Notes: generated by a model not told the origin, from the sequence alone. Numbered from the stretch's first letter, positions 9,903 through 20,277 are shown. The stretch is 34,231 nt of DNA from Lactiplantibacillus pingfangensis (GCF_005404945.1 NZ_BJDG01000029.1:1-34231); one strand, 5' to 3'. Numbers and translations are program-made.

Positions 9903-10301
9903 TTAATTAGCAGTTACGTCCGCCGCATTGTCATTTGGTAAACTATAAACCGTTTCGCCACTCTTCGTATAATCATACTTCGACCGCAATAATTTCTGGA
10001 GATAGTCATCATTATTGAGCTGCTTGATTTGGCTATTGAGCTTGGCATTTTTCCGTTGTTCCTGTTTCAAATTAACTTGACTAGTTGCAACTTGATGATT
10101 GACTTGACTAAGGTTTGCACGCGTATTGATCAACTGATACCCAAAGAATAATACTAACGCCCCAAAAATAGCGACAATCAAAATAAAGCGTCGCCGGCGA
10201 ACTTGGCTAGCACGATCAGAATAGCCTTGCTTATCAGAGGCTATTTGTCGCGAATAATCATTATTTAAGTGTTCGACGTTATTGCGTGACCCATTTGTCA
10301 T
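9903..10301 (-). CDS. divIC: DivIC/FtsB-type cell division protein
   Basis: A 132-residue single-pass membrane protein of the divisome (septum formation initiator family), partner of FtsL and DivIB. Seen: a basic cytoplasmic N-terminus (VRRRR), one transmembrane helix (RFILIVAIFGALVLFFGYQL, about 38-57), then a Leu/Gln/Lys heptad coiled coil and the conserved DDYLQKLLRSKYDYTKSGE end. ATG 10301 is chosen; AAAGGA lies 12-14 nt upstream, and an in-frame TTG seven codons earlier overlaps that site. It has its own promoter (10337-10365), so it can be made independently of the genes before it. Confidence 0.93.
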   Translation of the reverse strand: MTNGSRNNVEHLNNDYSRQIASDKQGYSDRASQVRRRRFILIVAIFGALVLFFGYQLINTRANLSQVNHQVATSQVNLKQEQRKNAKLNSQIKQLNNDDYLQKLLRSKYDYTKSGETVYSLPNDNAADVTAN

Positions 10302-10336
10302 GTTGTGTGTCAGTCCTTTCAAATTGTGTTGACTAA

Positions 10337-10365
10337 ATTATAACAACTTCAACCGGTGGTGTAAA
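10337..10365 (-). promoter_or_regulatory. divIC promoter
   Basis: Minus strand TTTACA (10360-10365), 17 nt, TATAAT (10337-10342): consensus -10 and good -35, in the 134-nt gap between rqcP and divIC. Confidence 0.75.
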
Positions 10366-10435
10366 CGACATCATCACGATTAGACCAATGTTTACGGTCA
10401 TTCTAATAAACCGATTAAGCTAATTGACCGACAAC

Positions 10436-10723
10436 TTAATCACTGAATGGCTGCCGATAATCCGTCTTGTAATCCTCACTGACAATGTCATACATCAGTT
10501 CAGCATCGTTTTTCTTAGTTGTTTCCAACAATTGATTAACTTTAATGGTTAAGGTTTTGTTCCCAAAACCAATGATCAATTCGTCACCAACACTCACATT
10601 GCTTGAAGACTTGGCAACTTTACCATTGATTTGAATTCGGCCTTTATCGGCGATTTCTTTGGCAACCGTTCGCCGTTTAATAATCCGTGAAACTTTCAAA
10701 AATTTATCTAAACGCATACTCAT
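10436..10723 (-). CDS. rqcP: RqcP, S4-domain ribosome quality control protein
   Basis: A 95-residue cytoplasmic protein consisting mostly of an S4 RNA-binding fold ([20 protein letters not shown]..., then [13 protein letters not shown] and [10 protein letters not shown]). In Bacillus the homologue YabO/RqcP binds the obstructed 50S subunit and supports RqcH-driven poly-alanine tailing of stalled chains. ATG 10723 follows AAAGGA with about 9 nt spacing; a longer open frame has no such site and lies within the flippase gene. It begins 3 nt after the flippase stop codon, so they form one unit. Confidence 0.93.
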   Translation of the reverse strand: MSMRLDKFLKVSRIIKRRTVAKEIADKGRIQINGKVAKSSSNVSVGDELIIGFGNKTLTIKVNQLLETTKKNDAELMYDIVSEDYKTDYRQPFSD

Positions 10724-10725
10724 TA

Positions 10726-12324
10726 TTAATGTTCCTTTCCTTTGAGAACTGACTTCATGACACGTTTGCCATAGGGGAGCACTAACCACTCTCGAATCGT
10801 GAACAATCGAACCGCGATCGCTCCCGCGACAAATACGACTACGCCGACAATCACACCGACCAGCGTAATCATGCCAGTCATCCAGCGATCGTTAGCTAAG
10901 ATTGGCCCAACTAACGATTGAATTTCGTGACTCGTTAATAAAACGGCCATACCCATGATACCGCTGACCAGAACTAATTTGACTAAATAGCCACTTTCTA
11001 ACAAGACCTGTTGTAAATCCTCGGGTGACCCAATCCACATGATGGCAAACATCACAGCCAAGCTGGCAACAGTGGCCAGACTAGCCCCGTTGATGCCAAA
11101 ATGGACAACCATCAAATAATTGAGGCCCACCTTGGTCGCCAAGCCAGCGATAATTCCGACAATCATTGCCGTGTATTGATCTAAACTTTGTAGCACACTA
11201 GTGTACGTGGTGATCAAAGCGGCAAATAGAATACTAAAAACATAGACCCGTAATGCAGTTGTCCCTTCCATTGAACCGAATAGCAGTCGGTTGATTTGTG
11301 GCATCAAGGCCACCAAACCGACCGTGGCTGCCATCGACAAGGCAAGGCTCACATGAACCATCGCACGCGTATGGCGTTTAAACTCGATGACTTGCCGCTT
11401 CGCGAGTGCATTTGTCAAGGCTGGTAATAATGTCGCTGAAAATGAGGTTGCGACCACTAACCCTAATTGCACCAGTGGTTGCCCACGGTCATAGACCCCC
11501 TTGATCGACTTCGCTGCTTCAATCGGCAAGCCTTGTCGAACTAAGCCGCGCATGACGGAGAACGAATCGACTAGTTGTAATAAGATCACAACTGCAGCCA
11601 CGAGACAGAGCGTCCCACCCTCGACAATAAAACGGTGGGCTAACTTGCGATAACTAGGTAGTGGATGCGTGGCGATTGGCGCCGGGGCCAATAAATGACG
11701 CAACCCAAAGCTGACAAAGATTAATGAGGAACAAAGTGCGGCAATGGGGGCCGAACTCATCGCCCAAGCGCCCATATGGTAATCATCCCAACCACGATGA
11801 AGACTGAAATACGCGGCCATAATAATCACACCAACCCGGACAGTTTGTTCAATCAACTGCGAAACTGCCGTCGGTCCCATCAAAAAGTTGCCTTGGTAAT
11901 ACCCCCGTCCGGTCGCTAACCACGGCATAAAAATAAACATCCAAGCAACCGAGTCAATAATGGGCGCTAGCTTGATATCGCCCATCCGCAACGCAATCCA
12001 ATTCGCACCAAACTGGAGCACTAAAAAGATGACTAATGATAACGCGCTTAAAATATGAAAGGCGCGTCGGGTGACCAAGGACTTGCTAGTCTCATCCGGC
12101 TGCTCCGCAACTAATTTAGAAATAAAGGTTGGAAACCCATTCAATGCAAAGGTCATGCCAATCCCGTAAATGGGATAAATCTGCTGATAAACGTAGAAAC
12201 CGGTATTACCCACCATATTTTGAAATGGAATCCGGTAGACTGCACTTAGAATCTTCGCCACTAACGACGAAATTGAAAGTATCAAAGCCCCCCGAAACAT
12301 GGTGTTCAGGTGATCTTTCGGCAT
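10726..12324 (-). CDS. MOP-superfamily lipid/polysaccharide flippase (SpoVB/MurJ-like)
   Basis: A 532-residue polytopic membrane protein with about 14 hydrophobic helices. The start ([22 protein letters not shown]) and the [18 protein letters not shown] stretch are typical of the YabM/SpoVB/MurJ branch. Members flip lipid-linked sugars such as lipid II across the membrane; the exact substrate cannot be read from sequence. The ATG at 12324 is preceded by GAAGGGAA. It starts 19 nt after mfd and leads directly into rqcP, as in B. subtilis (mfd, spoVT, yabM, yabN, yabO), with spoVT and yabN absent here. Confidence 0.9.
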   Translation of the reverse strand: MPKDHLNTMFRGALILSISSLVAKILSAVYRIPFQNMVGNTGFYVYQQIYPIYGIGMTFALNGFPTFISKLVAEQPDETSKSLVTRRAFHILSALSLVIFLVLQFGANWIALRMGDIKLAPIIDSVAWMFIFMPWLATGRGYYQGNFLMGPTAVSQLIEQTVRVGVIIMAAYFSLHRGWDDYHMGAWAMSSAPIAALCSSLIFVSFGLRHLLAPAPIATHPLPSYRKLAHRFIVEGGTLCLVAAVVILLQLVDSFSVMRGLVRQGLPIEAAKSIKGVYDRGQPLVQLGLVVATSFSATLLPALTNALAKRQVIEFKRHTRAMVHVSLALSMAATVGLVALMPQINRLLFGSMEGTTALRVYVFSILFAALITTYTSVLQSLDQYTAMIVGIIAGLATKVGLNYLMVVHFGINGASLATVASLAVMFAIMWIGSPEDLQQVLLESGYLVKLVLVSGIMGMAVLLTSHEIQSLVGPILANDRWMTGMITLVGVIVGVVVFVAGAIAVRLFTIREWLVLPYGKRVMKSVLKGKEH

Positions 12325-12343
12325 AACAATTCCCTTCTACCGA

Positions 12344-15300
12344 TTACTTACTCGGTGTCGCCGTTTCAGTTGGTGTCAAAACGGCCCCCAACTGTTGTAC
12401 GAATAACGTCAGCTGTTCTAGCCAGTCTGACTCGGACATTTTTGGCTGAATCACTAATTTAACCTTCATTTTATCATCATCAATGCCAACTGTCGCTCGT
12501 AATTTGGCTTTTGCCAACGCCTTAAAGATATCTTTAGTATCTAGTTTGGCCGTGCCTTGCTTCGACAACGTCAACTGTAACTCGCTATCCACCCGTTGAA
12601 TCTTATCAATCAAGGCATCATCCGCTAAAAGTTTCAACTTACCGACAGCCAATAACCCAGCCACTTCGGCGGGATAATCCCCAAAACGGTCGATCAAATC
12701 AGCTTGGACTTCCAAGAATTGATCGTTATTTTCGAGCTGACGAATTCGCTTGTAAATTTCAATTTTTTGCCGTTCATCTTCAATATAAGTCGACGGTAAG
12801 TAAGCTTCGATGCCCAACTCAATCGTGGCATCCGTTTTAACTTTCGCCTGCTTACCTCGTTTCTTAGCCACGGCTTCCGACAACATTTGCGTATACAAAT
12901 CATACCCAACCGAGTCAATAAACCCATGTTGTTGCTTACCGAGTAAGTTTCCGGCGCCACGAATCGACAAATCGCGCATCGCAATTTTGAACCCAGAACC
13001 AAGTTCAGTAAAGTCCTTGATTGCTTGTAAACGTTTTTCGCCGACTTCGGTTAACACTTTATTTTGTTGGTACGTAAAGTATGAATACGCCACGCGACTG
13101 CTACGGCCAATCCGACCACGTAATTGATACAACTGTGACAAGCCCATATGGTCAGCATTTTCAACAAATAACGTGTTGACGTTTGGAATATCGACCCCAG
13201 TCTCAATGATGGTCGTCGTAACGAGCACGTCATACTCACCACGAATAAAGTCGTATAAAATTCCTTCTAATTGTGATTCCGGCATCTGACCATCAATATG
13301 TGCCACGGCAGCATCCGGCACGAGATCTTTAATTTGGGCAACCACCTTTTCAATATCATGAACGCGATTATGCAAGTAAAACACTTGACCGTTTCGCTGC
13401 ATTTCGCGCTCGATACCTTCTTTGATGACGCCAAAATTTTGTTCCATCACATAGGTCTGAATGGGATAGCGGTTGGTCGGCGGCGTTTCGATGACGGATA
13501 GATCCCGTACACCTAGCATTGACATGTGTAACGTTCGTGGAATTGGCGTCGCGGTCAGTGTTAAGACATCTACACTCGCCTTCATTTCCTTGAGCCGTTC
13601 CTTATGCTTGACGCCAAACCGTTGTTCTTCATCAATGATCAATAGACCCAAATCCGCAAATTTAACGTCTTTAGACAACAAGCGATGTGTCCCGACGACA
13701 ATGTCAATCTCGCCGTCTGCTAACTGTTTAACGGTCTCTTTCATTTCCTTACCAGTCCGGAAACGGGATAGCATCCCAACATTGACTGGGTAACCTTCAA
13801 ACCGGTTAAGCATGGTTTCATAATGTTGCTGGGCCAAAATCGTGGTCGGCACTAAGAAAGCAACTTGTTTCCCCGCTTCGATTGCCTTGAATGCCGCCCG
13901 CAAAGCGACTTCTGTTTTCCCATAACCAACATCGCCAACGAGTAAGCGATCCATTGGCTTTGGTCGCTCCATATCATGTTTGATTTCGTCAATACTCCGT
14001 AATTGGTCCGGTGTTTCTGGATACGGAAATTCGTTGTCAAAATCTTGCTGATAACTGTCATCTGGTGGGAAGGGAAAGCCCTTTTCGGCCTCACGTTTGG
14101 CATATAATTCAACCAACTCATCCGCAATATCTTCAATCTTAGCCGCAACTTTTCGTTTGGCCTTCGTCCACTCCGTCCCACCTAACTTGTTAATATGTGG
14201 CGTCTTGGATTCTGAAGAAACGTACTTTTGAACGAGATTTAACTGGGTAACCGGAATAAAAATTTTGGCATTATTTTGGTAAGCAATCGTGATGTAATCC
14301 TGATGAACGCCATCAACTTCCAACGTTTCCATGCCAATATACTTCCCAATCCCATGGTTCACATGGACCACATAATCACCCGGTTTGAGATCGGTATAAC
14401 TTTTTAGTCGTTCCGCGTTGGCTAACGTTTGACGACGCGGCCGCTTTTTGGCGACCTTTTTGAACATTTCTTGTTCGGTCACAATGACCAAATGCCCATC
14501 TGGAAATTCAAAGCCATTTTGCAAAGTGCCTTGCACAATTTGGACGACACCTGGTTGCAGGTTTTCGGCTTTCGTCATCACCGCGTCAATTTCGAAGTCA
14601 TCAAGGGTATTGCTAACTTTAGTTAACCGTTCAGCCTCCGATACCATCAAAACGACCGTTTGTTTCAATTTGTGCCAACGATCAAGCTCCGTCTTCAACG
14701 CAGGTAGCTGACCAAAGAATTCTTGCATCGGCCGTGTCCGCACGGCTGTAATCTGTGCCAAGCGGACGTTACCGATCCCTTTTTGAAATAACGACACTAA
14801 AATCTGCGCATGACTGTCCGCCTTCAACAGATCGCGCATATCATTCCCATAATTAGCCGTTGATAACACTTTATGGTGGGCCAACTGATCCGTAATCCAA
14901 TCGGCTTCACCTTGAAGTAATTGCTGTTCACTATCTAAGATACGTGAATACTCATCAAAAATCACGACACCATCTGATTGCACGTAGTCAAAAATACTCG
15001 TCTTACTACTATAGAGGTACTCCCCATATAACAATAAATCATTGCCAATGAGCCCTTTTTGCATATCAGACAATGGCTGGGCTAAGTTGTCAGCCAACGT
15101 TTGGCGATCGGTTGCCTTGAGCTTTTTAGTTTCAGCGGTCATCGCCTTAGTCAGCCGTTCCGCGCCAGCAGTCATCATCGCTTGGGTCAAAATAAAATCA
15201 GTGGCTGGTAACACCGTAAAGCTGTCGAGATTATCGACTGAGCGCTGGGTTTCTGGATCAAAATATTTTAAGGTATCAATTTCGGTGTCAAAGAGATCCA

Positions 15301-15874
15301 ATCGAATCGGATAGTCCGCATCTAACGGATAGATGTCAACGATTGATCCCCGGACAGCAAAATCACCGGGTCTGGCAACGAGTTTTTCTCTGACATACCC
15401 CATATCATGTAACTGAACTTGTAGCTGTTCTAAATCGACTTCATGACCAATAGTTAGCGGTAATCGGGCCGCTTTAAACTGGGCCACTGGTGGCAAAAAG
15501 CGTCGCGCACCAGAGACCGAGGTCACCACAATCGCTGGTTGATCACTCAGCAACGCATTCAGGGCTTGCACCCGTTGTGACCGATACTCTGGCGAACTCG
15601 TCGCAATTTCTGAGGCGACCATTTCTTCGGCTGGAAACAAAAAGACTTGATCTTCATCTAATAAGCCGTTTAAATCATCCACCATTTGGCTCGCATGAAA
15701 CAAATTATCCGTCACGATCAATAAAGAATGCGTGAGTTGTCGAAAGAGGGCGCTCACATAAACAGTCCGAGCGGAGCCATTTAATCCCGTAATTAACTGC
15801 CGACTGGCCGGACTAATCCCGGCTAAAATCGTCTGAAAATCCGGTGTTTGTTCAATAATCGCTTCAATATCCAT
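12344..15874 (-). CDS. mfd: Transcription-repair coupling factor Mfd
   Basis: A 1176-residue DNA translocase that removes stalled RNA polymerase from lesions and recruits UvrA. In order: a UvrB-like N-terminal module (about 1-330), the RNA-polymerase-interacting CarD-like domain (LKPGDYVVHVNHGIGKYIGM, about 490-560), the RecG-like helicase core with Walker A GDVGYGKTEVALRAA and the DEEQRFG box, then LTATPIPRTLHMS, the second helicase lobe with LRGRIGRSS, the TRG motif region (GNLLGKQQHGFIDSVG), and the C-terminal UvrA-masking domain. Full length. ATG 15874 has AGGAGG about 10 nt upstream. It follows pth by 17 nt and is cotranscribed with it. Confidence 0.97.
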   Translation of the reverse strand: MDIEAIIEQTPDFQTILAGISPASRQLITGLNGSARTVYVSALFRQLTHSLLIVTDNLFHASQMVDDLNGLLDEDQVFLFPAEEMVASEIATSSPEYRSQRVQALNALLSDQPAIVVTSVSGARRFLPPVAQFKAARLPLTIGHEVDLEQLQVQLHDMGYVREKLVARPGDFAVRGSIVDIYPLDADYPIRLDLFDTEIDTLKYFDPETQRSVDNLDSFTVLPATDFILTQAMMTAGAERLTKAMTAETKKLKATDRQTLADNLAQPLSDMQKGLIGNDLLLYGEYLYSSKTSIFDYVQSDGVVIFDEYSRILDSEQQLLQGEADWITDQLAHHKVLSTANYGNDMRDLLKADSHAQILVSLFQKGIGNVRLAQITAVRTRPMQEFFGQLPALKTELDRWHKLKQTVVLMVSEAERLTKVSNTLDDFEIDAVMTKAENLQPGVVQIVQGTLQNGFEFPDGHLVIVTEQEMFKKVAKKRPRRQTLANAERLKSYTDLKPGDYVVHVNHGIGKYIGMETLEVDGVHQDYITIAYQNNAKIFIPVTQLNLVQKYVSSESKTPHINKLGGTEWTKAKRKVAAKIEDIADELVELYAKREAEKGFPFPPDDSYQQDFDNEFPYPETPDQLRSIDEIKHDMERPKPMDRLLVGDVGYGKTEVALRAAFKAIEAGKQVAFLVPTTILAQQHYETMLNRFEGYPVNVGMLSRFRTGKEMKETVKQLADGEIDIVVGTHRLLSKDVKFADLGLLIIDEEQRFGVKHKERLKEMKASVDVLTLTATPIPRTLHMSMLGVRDLSVIETPPTNRYPIQTYVMEQNFGVIKEGIEREMQRNGQVFYLHNRVHDIEKVVAQIKDLVPDAAVAHIDGQMPESQLEGILYDFIRGEYDVLVTTTIIETGVDIPNVNTLFVENADHMGLSQLYQLRGRIGRSSRVAYSYFTYQQNKVLTEVGEKRLQAIKDFTELGSGFKIAMRDLSIRGAGNLLGKQQHGFIDSVGYDLYTQMLSEAVAKKRGKQAKVKTDATIELGIEAYLPSTYIEDERQKIEIYKRIRQLENNDQFLEVQADLIDRFGDYPAEVAGLLAVGKLKLLADDALIDKIQRVDSELQLTLSKQGTAKLDTKDIFKALAKAKLRATVGIDDDKMKVKLVIQPKMSESDWLEQLTLFVQQLGAVLTPTETATPSK

Positions 15875-15891
15875 AGCGACTTTTCCTCCTA

Positions 15892-16449
15892 TTAATTGTA
15901 TTGATTCATCAAGGCGGCAAAATCGTTAGTCGCGATCCAAGCTTCGATGGCCGCTACCGCGGTTATTTTTGCGTCATTAACTAGTGGCAACTGTGCTGGC
16001 GTAAACTTACCTAAAACATAGTCAACCACACTCATCTTTTGGGGGTGTTCAATCCCTACTTTGACCCGTTTGAACTGTTGGTCTCCAACGTGGGCGATGA
16101 TACTTTTAATGCCATTGTGACCGCCCGCAGAACCTTTTTGTTTTAACCGAACTTTACCCAGTGGCAAATCTAGGTCGTCATGGACAACCAGCAACTCGGC
16201 TGGGTCGATATTGTAATACGTCAACAACGGCCCCACTGCTCGACCAGAGTCGTTCATGTAAGTCGACGGCTTGACGAGTAAAATTTTCTCGCCATTGACA
16301 AAAGCGGTTGCCACTTCGGCTTCAAACTTACTCGTTTTAAAGTCGGCATTGAGCTTATCCGCGACTTCATCAACGACCATGAAACCGACATTATGCCGCG
16401 TTTGGGCGTATTTCTGACCAATATTTCCTAAACCAACAATCATTTTCAT
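15892..16449 (-). CDS. pth: Peptidyl-tRNA hydrolase
   Basis: A 185-residue cytoplasmic esterase that frees tRNA from prematurely released peptidyl-tRNA. Catalytic His19 and Asn20 are in TRHNVGFMVVD, with Asn9 in GLGNIG, the DDLDLPLGKVR loop (about 91-101) and GGHNGIKS. ATG 16449 is preceded by GGAGC at 12 nt; a second ATG two codons in is possible. It is the first gene of the pth-mfd-flippase-rqcP unit and is preceded by a structured leader of about 180 nt. Confidence 0.96.
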   Translation of the reverse strand: MKMIVGLGNIGQKYAQTRHNVGFMVVDEVADKLNADFKTSKFEAEVATAFVNGEKILLVKPSTYMNDSGRAVGPLLTYYNIDPAELLVVHDDLDLPLGKVRLKQKGSAGGHNGIKSIIAHVGDQQFKRVKVGIEHPQKMSVVDYVLGKFTPAQLPLVNDAKITAVAAIEAWIATNDFAALMNQYN

Positions 16450-16483
16450 TTTAAGTGAAAGCTCCTATAGTCCCGTTGACATG

Positions 16484-16518
16484 CAAAACAGGCCGAACCA
16501 GATTCAAACTGATTCGGC
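16484..16518 (-). terminator. Terminator-like hairpin in the pth leader
   Basis: Minus-strand stem GCCGAATCAG/CTGGTTCGGC (16509-16518 with 16492-16501, one G-T pair, 7-nt loop) followed by CTGTTTTG. The T-tract is broken, so it is a weak terminator or an attenuator. It lies between the pth promoter and the pth ribosome binding site. Confidence 0.5.
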
Positions 16519-16569
16519 AGCGTTACTTGCACGGTTAATTAATAGTTTTAGTTTTTAGGGTCTCCGGTT

Positions 16570-16607
16570 GCAGGTGACAGGAACTTGCCCAATCACCCTG
16601 TCATTGC
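16570..16607 (-). other. Second stable hairpin in the pth leader
   Basis: Arms GCAATGACAGG and CCTGTCACCTGC (minus strand, 16597-16607 with 16570-16581) pair over about 11 positions with a 15-nt loop. With the terminator-like hairpin downstream it forms a folded 5' leader or a separate small RNA. Confidence 0.45.
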
Positions 16608-16641
16608 TGACGACAACCATAACCACAAATTTAGTGCAATC

Positions 16642-16650
16642 AGTATACCA
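16642..16650 (-). promoter_or_regulatory. Extended -10 promoter of the pth operon
   Basis: Minus strand TGGTATACT (TATACT at 16642-16647). No clear -35. The predicted start lies near 16635, giving a leader of about 185 nt before pth. Between here and the ldh promoter (about 16660-16855) no gene is seen. Confidence 0.5.
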
Positions 16651-16858
16651 CAAACCAACTAATAATACCCAGCTGAAACGTCTATATTCTGAGGCTTTCA
16701 TTAGTTAAGTTAACTTTGCGTTGCTGTCTCAAATCGCATGATGCTGCCCCCACCTTTACCGAACAGTGTCCAATTTACACGCACACCTAATCTTTGACTC
16801 GCTTAATTACACTTCCATTAAAAACACAGCTGTTTTAGCGACTTCACAAGGATAACCA

Positions 16859-16867
16859 TGGTATACT
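16859..16867 (+). promoter_or_regulatory. ldh promoter (extended -10)
   Basis: TGGTATACT (TATACT at 16862-16867), with a poor -35, about 45 nt before the ldh start codon. This matches a strong glycolytic promoter of the extended -10 kind. An ACAGCTGT palindrome lies 35 nt upstream. Confidence 0.6.
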
Positions 16868-16906
16868 CAAACCGTTGAAAAACAAATTTTCGTTATGAGA
16901 GGATGA

Positions 16907-17875
<969 letters not shown>

Positions 17876-17891
17876 CCCTAAATCATTTTTG

Positions 17892-17925
17892 GCACTTACT
17901 GGTCACCACCGGTAAGTGCTTTTTT
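17892..17925 (+). terminator. ldh terminator
   Basis: Stem GCACTTACTGG/CCGGTAAGTGC with a 6-nt loop, followed by TTTTTT, 16 nt after the ldh stop codon. Confidence 0.92.
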
Positions 17926-17955
17926 GATTGACCCAACGCTTAACAGGCATGAGTG

Positions 17956-17984
17956 TTGCACTTAACATCAAAGTGTAATATGGT
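17956..17984 (+). promoter_or_regulatory. Promoter of the L,D-transpeptidase gene
   Basis: TTGCAC (17956-17961), 17 nt, TATGGT (17979-17984). It lies inside the possible upstream reading frame, which argues for the downstream ATG at 18022. Confidence 0.55.
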
Positions 17985-18021
17985 GAAAGATATTACGACA
18001 CAATTTTGGGGGCAAATCCAC

Positions 18022-19416
18022 ATGAAACACAAACGCGGCCTAAGTATTGCTGGCGGCATCGTTGGCCTACTCGCCATCGGATACATTGCCACCAGCCTAG
18101 TCTGGCAGCATCAACAAACCTTTTTATCGCATACACAAGTTGCCGGCGTTGATGTCAGCGGAAAAACCGCCACACAAGCCGTACCGAAAGTTAGTCAAGT
18201 CCTCGAACACCGTACTTACCGTGTCACTGAAAACGGTAAAGTCCGCTATTCATTCACTAGCAAATCTGCTGGGATTACCGTAAACACCAAAAAAGAACTC
18301 ACCCAGTTAGTTAACACTCAAAATTACTGGCGCTGGCCATTAGCTTTACTACAATCGGCCAAGGCTGCTAAAACGACTAGTGTCGGCCAGCTACATGTGA
18401 GTCAGGCAAACATGACGAAGTTGTTGGCAGCTATTACACAGACGACGACTACCACGAAGCGAACACCGACCGAAAATGCCAAATTAGTTTATGCCAACAA
18501 TCAAGTTGAAATCAAAAAAGAAATTCAAGGCACTGAAATCAGTCAAGCTAAGCTCAAACAAACGGTTAGTCACGCGATCGACACTGGTCAGACGACGATT
18601 GCCTTACAAAAAGCCTATGTGACGCCAACTGTCACAAGCACAAGTCAAACACTAAAGACTGCTAAAAATAGCACGCAAAAATACGCGAGTGAAAAAGCCA
18701 GCTACACGATCAATGGCCACAAATTTGAGGTCCCACATGCCACAATTTTGAGTTGGCTCAAAGTAGATTCGGCCGGCAAGGTCAGTTTGGATGACGCCGC
18801 GGTTAAGGCCTACGTGACACAACTGAATGATAAGTATCATACTTATCATACGACGCGCACTTTCAAAAGTACCCAACGCGGCGACGTCAAAATTAGTGGC
18901 GGGCTCTATGGTTGGACCATTCAAACCAATGCCGAGACTAAGGCGCTATCCAAGGCAGTCTTGGCCGGTAAAGACTTTAGCCGCTCACCGTTAATTAATG
19001 GTTCCGGCTATCACAATAATCGCCAAGATATTGGCGATACTTACATTGAAGTCGATAAACAGGCTCAGCACATGTGGGTCTACGTCAATGGTCAAGTCAA
19101 GGTCTCAACCGATGTGGTCACTGGAAAACCTGGGGCCCATGAAACCACGACCGGGGTCTGGAGTGTTTGGAACAAAGAACGCAATAGTACCCTTAAAGGT
19201 CAAAATGATAATGGTTCAGATTATGCGCAGCCCGTTGCTTACTGGATGCCATTTGATGATACTGGCCAAGGTATTCATGATTCTCCTTGGCAAACCCAAT
19301 ACGGTGGCACCTGGTACAAGACCCATGGTTCGCATGGCTGTGTCAACACGCCACCCGCCGAAGTTGCCAAAGTTTACAATGCAATTGCGATTGGCACACC
19401 GGTCGTCATTTTCTAA
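18022..19416 (+). CDS. Membrane-anchored L,D-transpeptidase (YkuD family)
   Basis: A 464-residue cell-envelope enzyme. The N-terminus is a basic stretch and a hydrophobic anchor (LSIAGGIVGLLAIGYIATSL), followed by a long extracellular part with a peptidoglycan-binding-4-type module (TQVAGVDVSGKTATQA), then a C-terminal YkuD catalytic domain. The latter starts at DTYIEVDKQAQHMWVYVNGQ and has the catalytic motif HGSHGCVNTPP with the nucleophilic Cys near residue 440. Such enzymes form 3-3 crosslinks or attach proteins to peptidoglycan. ATG 18022 is preceded by GGGGGC; the frame is open 23 codons further upstream but the promoter lies there. It sits between ldh and a CBS protein, with its own terminator. 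Confidence 0.92.
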   Translation: MKHKRGLSIAGGIVGLLAIGYIATSLVWQHQQTFLSHTQVAGVDVSGKTATQAVPKVSQVLEHRTYRVTENGKVRYSFTSKSAGITVNTKKELTQLVNTQNYWRWPLALLQSAKAAKTTSVGQLHVSQANMTKLLAAITQTTTTTKRTPTENAKLVYANNQVEIKKEIQGTEISQAKLKQTVSHAIDTGQTTIALQKAYVTPTVTSTSQTLKTAKNSTQKYASEKASYTINGHKFEVPHATILSWLKVDSAGKVSLDDAAVKAYVTQLNDKYHTYHTTRTFKSTQRGDVKISGGLYGWTIQTNAETKALSKAVLAGKDFSRSPLINGSGYHNNRQDIGDTYIEVDKQAQHMWVYVNGQVKVSTDVVTGKPGAHETTTGVWSVWNKERNSTLKGQNDNGSDYAQPVAYWMPFDDTGQGIHDSPWQTQYGGTWYKTHGSHGCVNTPPAEVAKVYNAIAIGTPVVIF

Positions 19417-19435
19417 TTTAAATCTAATTTAAGAA

Positions 19436-19468
19436 GTCAGCGATGGGTACTCCCTCGCTGGCTTTTTT
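19436..19468 (+). terminator. Terminator after the L,D-transpeptidase
   Basis: Stem GTCAGCGA/TCGCTGGC (one G-T pair, 11-nt loop) followed by TTTTTT. Confidence 0.9.
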
Positions 19469-19491
19469 GAGTTAAGCGCTATTGTCCCGCG

Positions 19492-19530
19492 CATAAAACG
19501 CTCCTCTCAGCTAGCGTTTTATGGTATTAT
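19492..19530 (+). promoter_or_regulatory. Promoter with an 11-bp palindrome upstream of the CBS gene
   Basis: CATAAAACGCT (19492-19502) and AGCGTTTTATG (19513-19523) are perfect inverted repeats with a 10-nt spacer, directly before TATTAT (19525-19530); the TG at 19522-19523 makes an extended -10. There is no T-tract, so an operator is more likely than a terminator. Confidence 0.5.
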
Positions 19531-19569
19531 TTATTAAAACAAACTAATAAATCTGGGGGATCATTCGTT

Positions 19570-20208
19570 ATGTTATTAAAAACTCTCGTTAAACCTAAAG
19601 AACGTTTAACTACGGTGAACGCCGATGCCACTTTAGCCGAAGCCTTACAAGTGCTTGAAGATTCTGGCTTCCGTTGTGTGCCGATTTTAGACGAAACTGG
19701 GCACATCTTCCGTGGTAATATTTACAAAATGCACATTTATCGCCATAAATCACGAGGTGGCGACATGTCGTTGCCAGTAACCTCATTACTCAAAAATGCG
19801 ACTAAGACGATTCAAGTCGACTCCGCGTTTTACAACGTCTTCTTCTCCATCAAAGATTTGCCATACATCGCAGTTTTGGATGAACATGGCTACTTTTATG
19901 GCATTTTGACCCATACGCGCTTGCTCGATATGCTCTCACAATCTTGGAATGTTAACGTTGGTAGTTACGTGTTGACGGTCGTTTCAATTGGCGAACGCGG
20001 TGACTTGGCGGCTATGGCTAAAATCATCACAAAATACACCTCAATTGCAAGTTGTATGACCTTGGATGTGCAAAACGGCACCCTTGGTCACCGAACACTT
20101 TTCACGCTGCCAGAAGACGTGGATACCGAAAAGCTCAAACGGATTACGGATAATTTAAATCGGAAGCAATTTAAAGTCATTGAAGTTGAAGATTTACAAG
20201 CTGAATAA
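19570..20208 (+). CDS. cbpA: CBS-ACT domain protein, probable c-di-AMP-binding CbpA-like
   Basis: A 212-residue cytoplasmic protein with paired CBS motifs (about 8-60 VNADATLAEALQVLEDSGFRCVPILDETG, and about 75-135 with DLPYIAVLDEHGYFYGILT) followed by an ACT-like region (VLTVVSIGERGDLAAMAKIITKY onward). This layout is that of the Cbp proteins of Listeria and lactobacilli, some of which bind cyclic di-AMP and link it to potassium and the stringent response. The exact paralogue name is an inference from layout. ATG 19570 follows GGGGGA. It is monocistronic, ending at the shared terminator with queT. Confidence 0.85.
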   Translation: MLLKTLVKPKERLTTVNADATLAEALQVLEDSGFRCVPILDETGHIFRGNIYKMHIYRHKSRGGDMSLPVTSLLKNATKTIQVDSAFYNVFFSIKDLPYIAVLDEHGYFYGILTHTRLLDMLSQSWNVNVGSYVLTVVSIGERGDLAAMAKIITKYTSIASCMTLDVQNGTLGHRTLFTLPEDVDTEKLKRITDNLNRKQFKVIEVEDLQAE

Positions 20209-20214
20209 GCCATC

Positions 20215-20255
20215 AAAAAAAGGAATCAATTCGAAAGTGAATTGATTCCTTTTTT
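20215..20255. terminator. Bidirectional terminator between the CBS gene and queT
   Basis: Perfect 11-bp stem GGAATCAATTC/GAATTGATTCC (20222-20232 with 20239-20249), with A7 on the left and T6 on the right, so it works for both converging genes. Confidence 0.92.
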
Positions 20256-20277
20256 GATGCTTCAGCAATGATGATGA

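Noticed and set aside
16520-16640. A T-box riboswitch before pth
   Set aside because: No T-box sequence or specifier stem could be found; only generic hairpins.
16840-16862. A Rex-like half site (TTCACAA) at the ldh promoter
   Set aside because: Only one half of the 18-bp palindrome is present.
17953-18021. N-terminal extension of the L,D-transpeptidase
   Set aside because: It would start upstream of the best promoter; the ATG at 18022 follows a ribosome binding site and gives a normal membrane anchor.
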